A DNA stretch of 36,391 nucleotides from Cognatishimia sp. F0-27 (lineage in GTDB: Bacteria; Pseudomonadota; Alphaproteobacteria; Rhodobacterales; Rhodobacteraceae), in the NCBI RefSeq assembly GCF_020667845.1, contig NZ_JAFMPQ010000043.1, positions 1-36,391 of the forward strand, read 5' to 3'. Under the pieces are notes generated by a model. It saw only the letters and a program-made list of their open reading frames with translations, did not search any database and was not told the DNA's origin. Positions 15,019 to 23,412 of the stretch are shown piece by piece (the stretch's first letter is position 1; each line of letters starts with the position of its first letter). Both the position numbers and the translations under genes were made by a program.

Positions 15019-16341
15019 ATGCGCAAAAGGAGTTTCTTGAAGGCGGGCGTGGCCGCGGCGACGCTGCTGCTCGCACCTTTGTCCGCGTGGGCGCAGGACA
15101 TGCCTTACAACCTTCTCGAAGGGAAACCGTTCGAGGGGACGACCTTGAATATCCTCAGCGTTGTGACGCCTCAGTTCGATGGTCTGATGCTGCGCGACGA
15201 CGAGTTCACCGAGCTTACAGGGATCGAGACGGAGTGGACCTTCATTCCCTTCGGGAGCCTGCAGGAGAAGATCAATGCCGAGGGCATCGCCGCCAACGGC
15301 ACGTTCGATGTGGTGAACTATCTCGACAGTTGGGGACCGCCCAACGCCCATTGGCTGATGAAGATCGACGACCTGATGGCGCGTGACGGGATCTCCATGG
15401 ACCGCTACCCGGCGGCTTTTGCCCGGTCCGCGCAGTTCGAAGGGGAGACGCTCGGGTTTCCGCTGCGCGCGCACCCGCAGCTGATGTTCTATCGCAAGGA
15501 TCTGATCCCCGAGCCGCCCGAAAGCTGGTCCGATGTGATCGAGATCGGCAAGGCGCTCAAGGAAAGCAATCCCGATGTGGCGCCGCTTGCGCTCTATTAC
15601 AACAATGACGGCAACCGTCAGAACCTGTTCATCTGGATCAACTTCCTTTGGGCCGCTGGCGGCGATGTGTTCAACGACGACTGGACCCCGGCTTGGACAT
15701 CGGAAGAAGCCTTGAAGGCCACGGAGGACTACATCGCGCTTCATACCGTGCACGGCGTGACAAACCCCAACAGTCTGGCCTTTGTGGAGCAGGATGCGCG
15801 GCAGTCCTTCATGCAGGGGAAATCGGCCATGATCCCGGTCTGGTGGTGGGCCTATTCGGGTTTCTACAACCCCGAGACCTCGACCCTGACCAAGGATCAG
15901 GTCGGTTTCACCGGGATGCCGTCCTATAATGGCGCGACCAAGACCTACGCGATTTCGATGCCATTCTCCGTCTCGGACTATTCCGAAAACAAGGACGCGG
16001 CCTGGGAATTCCTGAAATGGCTGTCCAACCCGGAAATGGACAAGGCCAATGCCATCGAGCGTGAGGTCGCGGGCAAAACCATCGTGAACAACGTGGTCAC
16101 CCATATCGCCTCGTTGCAGGATCCGGATGTGAACGCCGCCAATGACGGCATCCAGAATGCCGCCTGGGCGTCTCTGGCGGATTCCGACATCATGCCGCAA
16201 ATCCCGGAATGGCCGGAAGTCGGGGATATTCTCTCGGCCGCAATCGCTGAGGCCGCGGCCGGCGGGGACACACGCCAGCTGATGATCGATGCGGCAGAGC
16301 AGGCAACGCGCGTCCTGCGCCGCGCCGGGCGCATCGAGTAA
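15019..16341 (+). CDS. ABC transporter substrate-binding protein, family 1 (carbohydrate type)
   Basis: A 440-residue periplasmic binding protein. The start at 15019 has an ideal AGGGAGGA site and yields a signal peptide (MRKRSFLKAGVAAATLLLAPLSAWA, cleavage near residue 25); RKRSFLKA resembles a weak Tat motif. Family 1 features include GIETEWTFIPFGSLQEKI, GFPLRAHPQLMFYRKDLI, the tryptophan-rich IPVWWWAYSGFY and the C-terminal AWEFLKWLSNPEMDKANA. It is the first gene of a complete importer with two permeases and an ATPase. Family 1 proteins usually bind sugars, oligosaccharides, sugar acids or polyols. The neighbouring enzymes (CoA-transferase, RraA-like, bicupin) hint at an acid-type ligand rather than a simple sugar, but this is inference. 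Confidence 0.93.
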   Translation: MRKRSFLKAGVAAATLLLAPLSAWAQDMPYNLLEGKPFEGTTLNILSVVTPQFDGLMLRDDEFTELTGIETEWTFIPFGSLQEKINAEGIAANGTFDVVNYLDSWGPPNAHWLMKIDDLMARDGISMDRYPAAFARSAQFEGETLGFPLRAHPQLMFYRKDLIPEPPESWSDVIEIGKALKESNPDVAPLALYYNNDGNRQNLFIWINFLWAAGGDVFNDDWTPAWTSEEALKATEDYIALHTVHGVTNPNSLAFVEQDARQSFMQGKSAMIPVWWWAYSGFYNPETSTLTKDQVGFTGMPSYNGATKTYAISMPFSVSDYSENKDAAWEFLKWLSNPEMDKANAIEREVAGKTIVNNVVTHIASLQDPDVNAANDGIQNAAWASLADSDIMPQIPEWPEVGDILSAAIAEAAAGGDTRQLMIDAAEQATRVLRRAGRIE

Positions 16342-16439
16342 GCGCCGCTCCGATGCAAAAGGCCCGGCCGCCACGCGCGGCAGGGTCGACCTCGAGCGTC
16401 CGGCCACCACGCCGGGGCTCCCTCAAGGCAGGCTCCGAC

Positions 16440-17312
16440 ATGCGTGACACGACCCTGAAATATGTGCTGGTGCTGCCGGCGATCCTTGTGGTCTTCGCAA
16501 CCGCGATCTGGCCCTTGATCGAAAGCCTGCGGCTGTCGTTCACGGTCGGGCGGCTCAACCGGCCCGGATCACTGGATCAGTATCTGGGGTGGGAGAATTT
16601 CACATGGGCGTTCACGCAGGAGCCGGCGTTCTGGAATTCGGTCTGGGTGACGGCGGTCTACACGGTGCTGACTGTGGCGCTCACGACCATTCTCGCGCTC
16701 GGGCTGGCGATGCTTCTGGCGCCCGGGGGCAAGTTTCGATCCGGGGTCCAGACGCTGCTCATCCTGCCTTTCGCGATGAGCCCCGCGCTGATCGGGGTCA
16801 GCTTCCGCTTCATGTTCAACCCCGAATTCGGCCTGTTTGACGCGTTTTTCGGGGTGATGATCCCGCCGCTCGCGGATGTGAGCTGGCTGGCGGATCCGGT
16901 TCTGGCCTTTGCCGTCTGCGTGATGGCGGATGTCTGGGGCTGGATCCCGTTCCTGACGCTGGTGCTGATCGGCGGGCTTGCGAGCATTCCGCAAGACACG
17001 ATCGAAGCGGCGCAGGTCGATGGCGCATCGGGCTGGCGCGTGTTCAAGGATGTGACCTTGCCACAGCTGGCCCCGGTGCTGGCGGTGGTGATCATTCTCA
17101 AGTCGATTTTCAGCCTGAAGACCTTTGACCAGATCTTCATGCTGACCAATGGCGGCCCCGGAACGGCGACCCAGACGCTGAGCCACTACATCTATTTCAA
17201 CGGCATGAAATACGGGCAGATCGGCTATGCGGCATCGGTCGCGTGGCTGATGGTGATCCCGATGATCTTCCTCACCTATGCCTATGCCAAATTCGTCTTC
17301 CGGAAGGACTGA
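16440..17312 (+). CDS. ABC transporter permease, carbohydrate type (MalF/UgpA-like)
   Basis: A 290-residue inner-membrane subunit with six predicted helices. The ATPase-contacting EAA loop reads EAAQVDGASGWRVFKDVTLPQLAP. The MalF-like NGGPGTATQTLSHYIYFNGMKYGQIGYAAS segment near the C-terminus is typical of this class. The ATG at 16440 gives a normal N-terminus (MRDTTLKYVLVLPAILVV); the frame is open 87 bases further but that part is Arg/Pro-rich and unlikely to be translated. It starts 98 nt after the binding-protein stop, and the second permease follows after 3 nt. Confidence 0.95.
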   Translation: MRDTTLKYVLVLPAILVVFATAIWPLIESLRLSFTVGRLNRPGSLDQYLGWENFTWAFTQEPAFWNSVWVTAVYTVLTVALTTILALGLAMLLAPGGKFRSGVQTLLILPFAMSPALIGVSFRFMFNPEFGLFDAFFGVMIPPLADVSWLADPVLAFAVCVMADVWGWIPFLTLVLIGGLASIPQDTIEAAQVDGASGWRVFKDVTLPQLAPVLAVVIILKSIFSLKTFDQIFMLTNGGPGTATQTLSHYIYFNGMKYGQIGYAASVAWLMVIPMIFLTYAYAKFVFRKD

Positions 17313-17315
17313 GCC

Positions 17316-18143
17316 GTGACCGGAAAGCAGAAAAAGCAGATCACCCGCGCGCTTCAGACCGCGCTGATCCTGATCGCCATCATCATCATGCTGGTTCCGA
17401 TCCTGTGGATCTTCATGGCGGCGTTCAAGAGCCATGTCGATGTCTACCAGCTCAAGCTTTTCTTCACGCCGACCTTCGAAAACTTCGGTCTGGTGTTTGA
17501 TGCGCCCTATTACCTTGGCGAAAAGCTGGTGAATTCGACGATCGTGGCGTTTGTCACGGTTGTTCTTGCCGTCCCGATCGCGACGATGGCGGCCTATTCC
17601 TTCAGCCGGTTTCGCCTGCGTGGCGAGACGGCGATGCTTGTCATCATCCTTGCCACGCAATTTGTGCCGGCGGTGGTGATCATCCTGCCCTTCTTTGTCA
17701 TGTTCCGCGATGTCGGGCTTCTGGACACGCGGCTCGGGCTGATCCTTGTCAATCTCGCCATCGTGATGCCGTTTGCGATCTGGATGATCAAAGGATTTAT
17801 CGACGGCATCCCGCTCGACACCGAAGAGGCGGCGATGGTCGATGGCTCGTCGCGCGTGCAGGTGATCCGCAACATCGTTTTGCCGATGGCCGCGCCGGGT
17901 CTGCTGACAGCGGGGATCTTCTGTTTCATCATCGCGTGGAACGAGTTTCTGTTTGCGCTGATCCTGACCAACAAGGACGCGGTGACGCTGCCTATCGGCC
18001 TTGCGCTCTTCAAGGCGGAGGAGGGGGATCTGTGGAACCTGCTCAGTGCGGCGGGCATCATCATCATGCTGCCGATGTTCGTGCTCGCGTTGATCATCCG
18101 CAAATATTTCGTGCAGGGCATGACGATGGGGGCCGTGCGATGA
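17316..18143 (+). CDS. ABC transporter permease, carbohydrate type (MalG/UgpE-like)
   Basis: A 275-residue inner-membrane subunit with a GTG start at 17316, three bases after the first permease. Six helices are predicted, and the EAA loop reads EEAAMVDGSSRVQVIRNIVLPMAAPG. The N-terminal helix ALILIAIIIMLVPILWIFMAAFKSH is typical of MalG-like proteins. The C-terminus, QGMTMGAVR, is encoded by sequence that recurs as a 19-bp direct repeat 96 bp downstream. The ATPase gene follows after an unusually long 333-bp gap. Confidence 0.95.
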   Translation: MTGKQKKQITRALQTALILIAIIIMLVPILWIFMAAFKSHVDVYQLKLFFTPTFENFGLVFDAPYYLGEKLVNSTIVAFVTVVLAVPIATMAAYSFSRFRLRGETAMLVIILATQFVPAVVIILPFFVMFRDVGLLDTRLGLILVNLAIVMPFAIWMIKGFIDGIPLDTEEAAMVDGSSRVQVIRNIVLPMAAPGLLTAGIFCFIIAWNEFLFALILTNKDAVTLPIGLALFKAEEGDLWNLLSAAGIIIMLPMFVLALIIRKYFVQGMTMGAVR

Positions 18144-18240
18144 CCGGCCTCGTCCCAGTGAACCTCTGGCACGACGGGAGCCCTGCGAGGGTCGATCTTG
18201 CCTCAGCGCGCCTCCGGCACAATGGGGGCCGTGCGATGAC
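18126..18240 (+). repeat. 19-bp direct repeat spanning the permease stop codon
   Basis: ATGGGGGCCGTGCGATGAC occurs at 18126-18144, across the permease stop, and again at 18222-18240, offset by 96 bp. The sequence before each copy differs. It may be the scar of a duplication or deletion between the permease and ATPase genes. Confidence 0.9.
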
Positions 18241-18476
18241 GCGCAGTGCGCACCCGGTCCACGCAGACAACCGCGTCAAGGAATCACAGCGCCCGCCGCC
18301 GGAGATCATGCCGGACGCGGCGATGTCGCGGCGATCGGCACAGGCGCTGAGCGGCTCCGGGCGACGATGCTCCATGCCAAAGAACGCATCACGCGCGTCA
18401 TTTGGTGCGTTGCAGCGCCATCCGGACGCCGCGTTGTCAGGGTTTCAGCGCCGTCGCGCAAGAAAGGACAGCACTC
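18144..18476 (+). other. 333-bp gap inside the ABC operon with a weak open frame
   Basis: An ATG at 18140, overlapping the permease stop (ATGA), opens a 114-codon frame to 18484 that overlaps the ATPase start (MTGLVPVNLWHDGSPARVDL at its N-terminus). It is rich in Arg, Ser and Pro and resembles no family I know. It could be a small coupled gene, a decayed gene, or chance. Otherwise I see only the second copy of the 19-bp repeat and the AAAGGA site of the ATPase gene. Confidence 0.45.
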
Positions 18477-19535
18477 ATGGCTGAAGTCACCCTCAAGAAC
18501 CTGACAAAACGTTGGGGCGATTTCATCGGGGTCGACAACCAGTCCCTCGAGATCAAGGACCGGGAGTTTCTCGTGCTGCTCGGGCCGTCAGGCTGCGGCA
18601 AGACCACGACGATGCGGATGATTGCCGGGCTGGAGGAACCCACGGACGGCGAGATCTGGATTGGCGACAAGATGGTCAATGACGATCTGCCCAAGGATCG
18701 CGACGTGGCGATGGTGTTCCAGAATTACGGGCTCTATCCGCACATGACCATTCACGACAACATCGCCTATCCGCTAAAGGTGCGTGGCACGCCCAAGAGC
18801 GAGATCGGCCCGCGCGTGCAGCGCGCCGCCGAGCAGGTGGAACTGACCGAGTTCCTGCATCGCAAGCCCAAGGCGCTTTCGGGCGGTCAACGGCAGCGCG
18901 TTGCGCTGGCGCGTGCCATCGTGCGCACGCCCAAGGTTTTCCTGATGGACGAGCCGCTGTCGAATCTCGACGCCAAGCTGCGCGTGACCATGCGCGCCGA
19001 GCTCAAGCATTTGAGCCGCGAACTCAAGATCACCACGATCTATGTCACCCACGACCAGATCGAGGCCATGACACTGGCGGACCGGGTGGCGGTGATGAAG
19101 AACGGGGTGATCCAGCAGCTTGGCACCCCGGACGAGATCTACAATGATCCCGCGAACCTTTTCGTGGCAGGCTTTATCGGATCCCCGGCGATGAACCTGA
19201 TCAATGGCTCTGTGCAGGACGGTCACTTCGTGACCACGGGTGGCACGCGGCTGGTCAAGGTCGGTGCGGAGGACCGCGCCAGCGTGGTGCTCGGGGTCCG
19301 CGCCGATGACATGCAGGTATCCGAGGCGGGGCAGGGGGATATCGATGTGCGGATCTATGCCTTCGAGAACACCGGCGAGGCGACCTTGCTGACGGTGCAA
19401 TGGGGCAAGCAGCGCGTGATCGCCAAGGGCGACCGGCATCTGCGCAAGGAGCAGGACGACATCGTGAGCATTTCGCTCGCGCCCGAGCATCTCTACCTTT
19501 TCGATCCCGAAAGCGGCAACCGGCTGGGGCGCTGA
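18477..19535 (+). CDS. ABC transporter ATP-binding protein (UgpC/MalK type)
   Basis: A 352-residue ATPase. Walker A is GPSGCGKTT (36-44), the Q-loop is FQNYGLYPHM (81-90), the signature is LSGGQRQRVALARAI (134-148), Walker B is FLMDEP (155-160), and the switch histidine is in THDQIEAM. The C-terminal third is a TOBE regulatory domain with VLGVRADDM and a final LAPEHLYLFDPESGNRL, as in sugar-type importers. The start has AAAGGA upstream; the frame is open further up, but the homologous N-terminus is MAEVTLKNLTKRWG. It energises the importer with the two permeases at 16440-18143. Confidence 0.96.
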   Translation: MAEVTLKNLTKRWGDFIGVDNQSLEIKDREFLVLLGPSGCGKTTTMRMIAGLEEPTDGEIWIGDKMVNDDLPKDRDVAMVFQNYGLYPHMTIHDNIAYPLKVRGTPKSEIGPRVQRAAEQVELTEFLHRKPKALSGGQRQRVALARAIVRTPKVFLMDEPLSNLDAKLRVTMRAELKHLSRELKITTIYVTHDQIEAMTLADRVAVMKNGVIQQLGTPDEIYNDPANLFVAGFIGSPAMNLINGSVQDGHFVTTGGTRLVKVGAEDRASVVLGVRADDMQVSEAGQGDIDVRIYAFENTGEATLLTVQWGKQRVIAKGDRHLRKEQDDIVSISLAPEHLYLFDPESGNRLGR

Positions 19536-19676
19536 GCGGATGGGCACCGGGCAGGCTTGCACCTTTCGTCGCGGCATGGCTCTGCCTGTGCGGTGTTGGC
19601 GGCGGCATGGGTGCCAGAGCGCGCGCCACATCGACCGGGCGCAGAGGGGCGCAGCGGATCACCGGCGGGCGCGGAC

Positions 19677-20708
19677 ATGAGCGATACCCGGATCACGGCT
19701 TCGGAAGTGGCCAAGCGTGCCGGGGTCAGCCAGCCGACGGTGAGCCGTGTCTTCACGCCCGGCACGCGGGTATCGCCCGACAAGGTCAAGCGGGTCAAGG
19801 AGGCCGCGCGCGAACTTGGCTACCGGCCCAACACTTTGGCACGCTCGCTCAACACGGGCCGGTCCTACACGATCGGGCTTGTCCTCGCCTATCTGAAGAA
19901 CCCGTTCTACCCCGAGGCGCTGCAAAAACTGTCGGAAGCGTTCAGCGCGCGGGGCTATCACGTCATGGTCTTCTTTGCGCAGAACCTCGCCGAAGAGGTC
20001 GACGGTGTGGTGGACGGTCTGATCGCCCATCAGGTGGACGGGATCATTCTTGCCTCCACCAGCATGTCGAACAAGCTCACCGCGCGGTTGCAGGATCTCA
20101 ACATGCCCTTCGTGCTCTTCAACCGCGGACAGGACGACCGCTCCCTGCCTTCGGTGACCGCGGCCAACTACGACGGTGGGCGGCTGGCGGGACGGTTTCT
20201 TGCCGCCGGTGGACATCAGCGGATCGCCCATATCGCCGGTTGGAAACGCTCCACCAACGGGCGCGACCGGCAACGCGGGTTTGTTGACGGTCTGGCCGAA
20301 CACGGCATGTCGCCTTTTGCGATCATCGACAGTCATTATCGCCGGAACATGGCGCGTGATGCGACGATGGCGCTATTCGACGCAGCGGAGACGCCCGACG
20401 CGATCTTTGCCGGCAATGATCACATGGCTTTTGCGGTGCTGGAAACGCTGCGCTGCGAGCTCGGCCTGCACGTGCCGGGGGATGTGTCCGTTGTCGGCTA
20501 TGACGATGTGCCTATGGCGGCGTGGAAAACCTTCGATCTCACCACGTTGCGCCAGCCGGTCAATCAGATGGTGGCCGAAACGGTATCGATGCTGTTGGGG
20601 ATGATCGAAGACGCGGCCATGCCGCAGGGGCGGGTGGAAATCGATAGCCCACTGATCGTGCGTGGCAGCGCGCGTGTCCCGGAAGGCTGGTGCGATGACA
20701 AGCCTTGA
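19677..20708 (+). CDS. LacI family transcriptional regulator
   Basis: A 343-residue repressor. The DNA-binding domain (about 1-60) has ITASEVAKRAGVSQPTVSRVF, and the hinge helix is within YRPNTLARSLNTGRSY. The effector domain has the periplasmic-binding fold: TIGLVLAYLKNPFYPEALQ, DGIILASTSMS, FAGNDHMAFAVLETLRCELGLHVPGDVSVVGYDD and the end FDLTTLRQPVNQM. The start at 19677 fits the family N-terminus; its ribosome binding site is weak. Lying between the ABC genes and the bicupin operon, it probably controls both; the CG-centred palindrome at 14964 is a likely target. A strong hairpin (20844-20865) follows. Confidence 0.93.
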   Translation: MSDTRITASEVAKRAGVSQPTVSRVFTPGTRVSPDKVKRVKEAARELGYRPNTLARSLNTGRSYTIGLVLAYLKNPFYPEALQKLSEAFSARGYHVMVFFAQNLAEEVDGVVDGLIAHQVDGIILASTSMSNKLTARLQDLNMPFVLFNRGQDDRSLPSVTAANYDGGRLAGRFLAAGGHQRIAHIAGWKRSTNGRDRQRGFVDGLAEHGMSPFAIIDSHYRRNMARDATMALFDAAETPDAIFAGNDHMAFAVLETLRCELGLHVPGDVSVVGYDDVPMAAWKTFDLTTLRQPVNQMVAETVSMLLGMIEDAAMPQGRVEIDSPLIVRGSARVPEGWCDDKP

Positions 20709-20843
20709 ACAGCTTTACGCCGACCCCTCCGGCGCTGCCCGGACGTCTCTGGAGGCCGTCTGCCGTGCGCGGGTCGTCCGGGGCTGCCGCGCGCGCGGCT
20801 TGACGCAATCCACGGCCACGCGCCGGTTTCATGTCTTTTGCCA

Positions 20844-20865
20844 GAGCCGTCGCGCGCGACGGCTC
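20844..20865 (+). terminator. 22-bp perfect palindrome/hairpin after lacI-type gene
   Basis: GAGCCGTCG (20844-20852) and CGACGGCTC (20857-20865) form a perfect 9-bp stem with a CGCG loop; the whole 22 bp is self-complementary. It lies 136 nt after the regulator stop and 71 nt before the bicupin gene. No U-tract follows on the plus strand. Termination is the likely role; a second operator is also possible because it, too, is palindromic around CG. Confidence 0.5.
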
Positions 20866-20935
20866 AACCTGCGCCCACCGAACGGCGCGGATCACGCCAC
20901 TTGATCCCACCGTTTCGACACAAGGACAGACCGCC

Positions 20936-21916
20936 ATGACATCTCACGACACGTCCATAGACGCCCAGCCACGCATCGTCCGCTACGGCGAACTCAAACC
21001 CTGCAAGACCGCATTCATCGACGCCCATACGCCCGGCTCCGACCAGAAGGAAAACTTCACCATCATCGGCGGTGGCGTATCGGAAAGCCCGGACCAGCAT
21101 GTGCATATCCGCGACACGCCGGGCTTCAACATCGGGGCGGCGGGCCAGCCGCCGAAATGCCGCAACTCGCTGCACGATCACAACACTGCAGAGGCGTTCT
21201 TTGTGCTCAAGGGACGGTGGCGGTTCTTCTGGGGGCGGTGGGGCGACGCGGGCGAGGTCGTGCTCAACGAGGGCGACATCTTCAACATTCCCACAGGCAT
21301 GTTTCGCGGCTTCGAGAATATCGGCACCGATTACGGGATGATCATGGCCTTTCTCGGTGGTGACGATGCCGGTGGCGGCGTGCTGTGGGCACCGCAAGTG
21401 ATCGAGGAAGCCGCCGCGCACGGTCTGATCCTTGGCGAGAACGGTGTTCTCTATGACAGCAAGAAGGGTGAAACCCTGCCGCATAATGTCAGCCCGATGC
21501 CGCTGATGTCCGAAGAGGAACTGGCCAAGCGCGCCGAGCCCACAACGGCTCAGGTGGTGCCGCATTACGTGGCGCGCTATCTCGATCTCATGGCGCTGTC
21601 GGACAGGCAGCCGGCCAAGGTGATCGGGGCGGACGCCATTCTGCGCGACAGGCCGGGGTTCGAGGCGGATTTTCTGTCTCGTGGCTCGCTGGCGCCCGAG
21701 CCTTATCGCTGTCCGCAGCCGGAAGTGCTCTTGCCGGTCAAGGGGCATTGGCGCCTGGGCTGGAACGGGCAGGAGACCGTGCTCGCGCCGGGTGATACCT
21801 GTCTTGTCCCGGCTGGCGTGGCGCGATCGCTTGCGCCCTCCATGACCGGCGAGGCGAGCCTCTACCGGGTGCGGCGCACCGATGATCCGGCCGGCAAGAC
21901 CATGCCCTTGGCATGA
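20936..21916 (+). CDS. Bicupin protein with altered metal sites
   Basis: A 326-residue protein with two cupin domains and no signal peptide. The first cupin (about 60-150) has motif 1 with His80, His82 and Glu86 (LHDHNTAEAFFVLKG), but in motif 2 the metal histidine is replaced by Arg124 (GDIFNIPTGMFRGFEN). The second cupin (about 255-315) lacks the HxH pair (PEVLLPVKGHWRLGW) and again has Arg in motif 2 (GDTCLVPAGVARSL). A three-ligand metal site may remain in the first domain. AAGGA lies before the start at 20936. The stop overlaps the hydrolase start (ATGATG), so the genes are coupled. I cannot assign an activity; dioxygenase, isomerase or lyase roles are all known in bicupins. Confidence 0.85.
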   Translation: MTSHDTSIDAQPRIVRYGELKPCKTAFIDAHTPGSDQKENFTIIGGGVSESPDQHVHIRDTPGFNIGAAGQPPKCRNSLHDHNTAEAFFVLKGRWRFFWGRWGDAGEVVLNEGDIFNIPTGMFRGFENIGTDYGMIMAFLGGDDAGGGVLWAPQVIEEAAAHGLILGENGVLYDSKKGETLPHNVSPMPLMSEEELAKRAEPTTAQVVPHYVARYLDLMALSDRQPAKVIGADAILRDRPGFEADFLSRGSLAPEPYRCPQPEVLLPVKGHWRLGWNGQETVLAPGDTCLVPAGVARSLAPSMTGEASLYRVRRTDDPAGKTMPLA

Positions 21917-22611
21917 TGCAGGAGCCCTTGGTTCTTTTGCCCGGCATGATGTGTGACGGGCGGTTGTTTGCGCCGCAGATTGCCGCCTTTTCGCATCAAC
22001 GCGCGGTGTTGACCGTGCCGCTCACCGGCTCTGACACGATGGAGGGGCTGGCCGACGCGGTGCTGCGTCTCGCGCCGCCGCAGTTTGCGCTTGCGGGCCT
22101 GTCCATGGGCGGGATCGTCGCGATGGAGATTCTGCGACAAGCCCCGGGGAGGGTGAGCCGCCTTGCGCTGCTGGACACCAATCCGCTGGCCGATCCCCCG
22201 GAAAAGGCGCCGATCCGTGAAGCGCAGGTGCGCGCCGTGCTGTCGGGCGGTTTGCGCTCGGTCATGCGCGACGAGATGAAGCCCAACTACCTCACCGACG
22301 GGCCAAACCGCGACGCGATCCTCGCTTTGTGCATGCAGATGGCCGAGGATCTCGGGCCGCAGGTCTTTGCCACCCAATCCCGCGCCATCCAGAACCGGCC
22401 CGACCAAAGCGCGACCCTGCGTGCGGTCACGGTTCCGACGCTTGTGCTTTGCGGAGAGGATGACAGGCTCTGTCCCCCGGAGCGCCACAGGCTGATGCGC
22501 GATCTCGTGGATGGTGCGCGGCTCAGCATCATAAAGGGCGCGGGGCATCTTCCCACGCTCGAACAACCCGACGACACCAACAGGATGCTTCAGGAATGGC
22601 TGACACATTGA
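21913..22611 (+). CDS. Alpha/beta hydrolase
   Basis: A 232-residue alpha/beta hydrolase. The nucleophile elbow is GLSMGG with Ser64; the acid is in LVLCGEDDRL and the catalytic histidine in IKGAGHLPTLE near the C-terminus. The oxyanion region LVLLPGMMCDGRLF is typical of small esterases and lactonases such as enol-lactonases. It is shorter than most PcaD proteins and I see no evidence that it is PcaD. Two tandem ATGs (21913 and 21916) overlap the bicupin stop. Its 3' end overlaps the RraA-like gene by 16 bases. It may open a lactone or cleave an ester or C-C bond in the pathway of this operon. Confidence 0.9.
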   Translation: MMQEPLVLLPGMMCDGRLFAPQIAAFSHQRAVLTVPLTGSDTMEGLADAVLRLAPPQFALAGLSMGGIVAMEILRQAPGRVSRLALLDTNPLADPPEKAPIREAQVRAVLSGGLRSVMRDEMKPNYLTDGPNRDAILALCMQMAEDLGPQVFATQSRAIQNRPDQSATLRAVTVPTLVLCGEDDRLCPPERHRLMRDLVDGARLSIIKGAGHLPTLEQPDDTNRMLQEWLTH

Positions 22612-23306
22612 TCCCCGACGACCTGCTTGCACTGCTGCGCTCGGTCGACACGCCCACGGTCTGCAATGCCATCGAGGTGGCGCAGGGCCGGCGGGGCTTC
22701 AACCGCTTCACGCGGGGCACGATGCAGCATTCCAAGCCCGGCGACCCGCCGATCGTGGGCTTTGCCCGCACGGCAAGGATTGCGGGCCTTGCGCCGCCAA
22801 ACGAGCCGGCGGAGGTGATCCGTGCGCGCCGCATGGCCTATTTCCGTTCCATGGCAGGCGGAACCGGACCGACGGCGGCGGTGGTCGAGGATGTGGATTA
22901 CCCCAATTGCATCGCCGGCTGGTGGGGAGAGGTGCATGTGGCGGTGCACAAGGGGCTTGGCCTTGCGGGCGCCGTGACCAATGGCGTGATGCGGGATCTC
23001 GACGTGATCGACGCGGGCTTTCCGGTGCTTGCGGGATCAATCGGCGTGAGCCATGGCTTCGTGCATGTGGTCGACATCGGCACCCCGGTGAGCATCATGG
23101 GCATGCGTGTGGCGCAGGATGAGTTGATTCACGCGGATCGGCACGGGGCCTTGGTGATCCCGGTGGACGTCCTCCCCGATCTCAAGCAGGCCATCGAAAC
23201 GGTGATCGCCAATGAGGCGATTGTTCTTGGCCCGGCGCGTGAGCCCGGTTTCGACATCGACAAGCTCGAAGCGGCCTGGGCGCGGTTCGAGGCGGCCCGC
23301 ACCTGA
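22596..23306 (+). CDS. RraA-like protein (4-hydroxy-4-methyl-2-oxoglutarate aldolase family)
   Basis: A 236-residue protein of the RraA/HMG-aldolase fold. The metal- and substrate-binding motif NGVMRDLDVI gives Arg133 and Asp134, and GEVHVAVHKGLGLAGAVTNG matches the conserved Gly-rich part. Family enzymes cleave 4-hydroxy-2-oxo acids to pyruvate or decarboxylate oxaloacetate; true RraA, an RNase E inhibitor, is about 160 residues and lacks aldolase function. The catabolic context favours an aldolase or decarboxylase. The protein is a little longer than the roughly 210-230-residue aldolases. It overlaps the hydrolase by 16 bases and is the last gene of its operon. Confidence 0.88.
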   Translation: MADTLIPDDLLALLRSVDTPTVCNAIEVAQGRRGFNRFTRGTMQHSKPGDPPIVGFARTARIAGLAPPNEPAEVIRARRMAYFRSMAGGTGPTAAVVEDVDYPNCIAGWWGEVHVAVHKGLGLAGAVTNGVMRDLDVIDAGFPVLAGSIGVSHGFVHVVDIGTPVSIMGMRVAQDELIHADRHGALVIPVDVLPDLKQAIETVIANEAIVLGPAREPGFDIDKLEAAWARFEAART

Positions 23307-23412
23307 GCGGCTCGCGTTCCGCGCGGATCGGCTGCTGCGCATCGCAGGGGACATTGTGCATCGCGACCCGAGGCCGCGCCTCAGGTGCCGCGTTCCGCAT
23401 GCCGCGTGCCGG

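Noticed and set aside
13588-16410. A 940-codon open frame on the minus strand
   Set aside because: It lies antisense to the CoA-transferase and ABC binding-protein genes, which have clear family motifs, signal peptide and ribosome binding sites. Long antisense frames are expected at this GC content.
20695-20904. A 69-codon frame starting inside the 3' end of the lacI-type gene
   Set aside because: It overlaps the regulator by the ATGA-like context, but its translation is Arg-rich and the hairpin at 20844-20865 lies within it. Not convincing as a gene.
21913-22611. Assigning the alpha/beta hydrolase as PcaD to complete the beta-ketoadipate pathway
   Set aside because: It is coupled to the bicupin and RraA-like genes, not to pcaCHG, and shows only generic hydrolase motifs.
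22596-23306. Assigning the RraA-like protein as the ribonuclease E inhibitor RraA
   Set aside because: It is about 75 residues longer than RraA and sits in a catabolic operon; the aldolase-type Arg-Asp motif fits the catabolic branch better.
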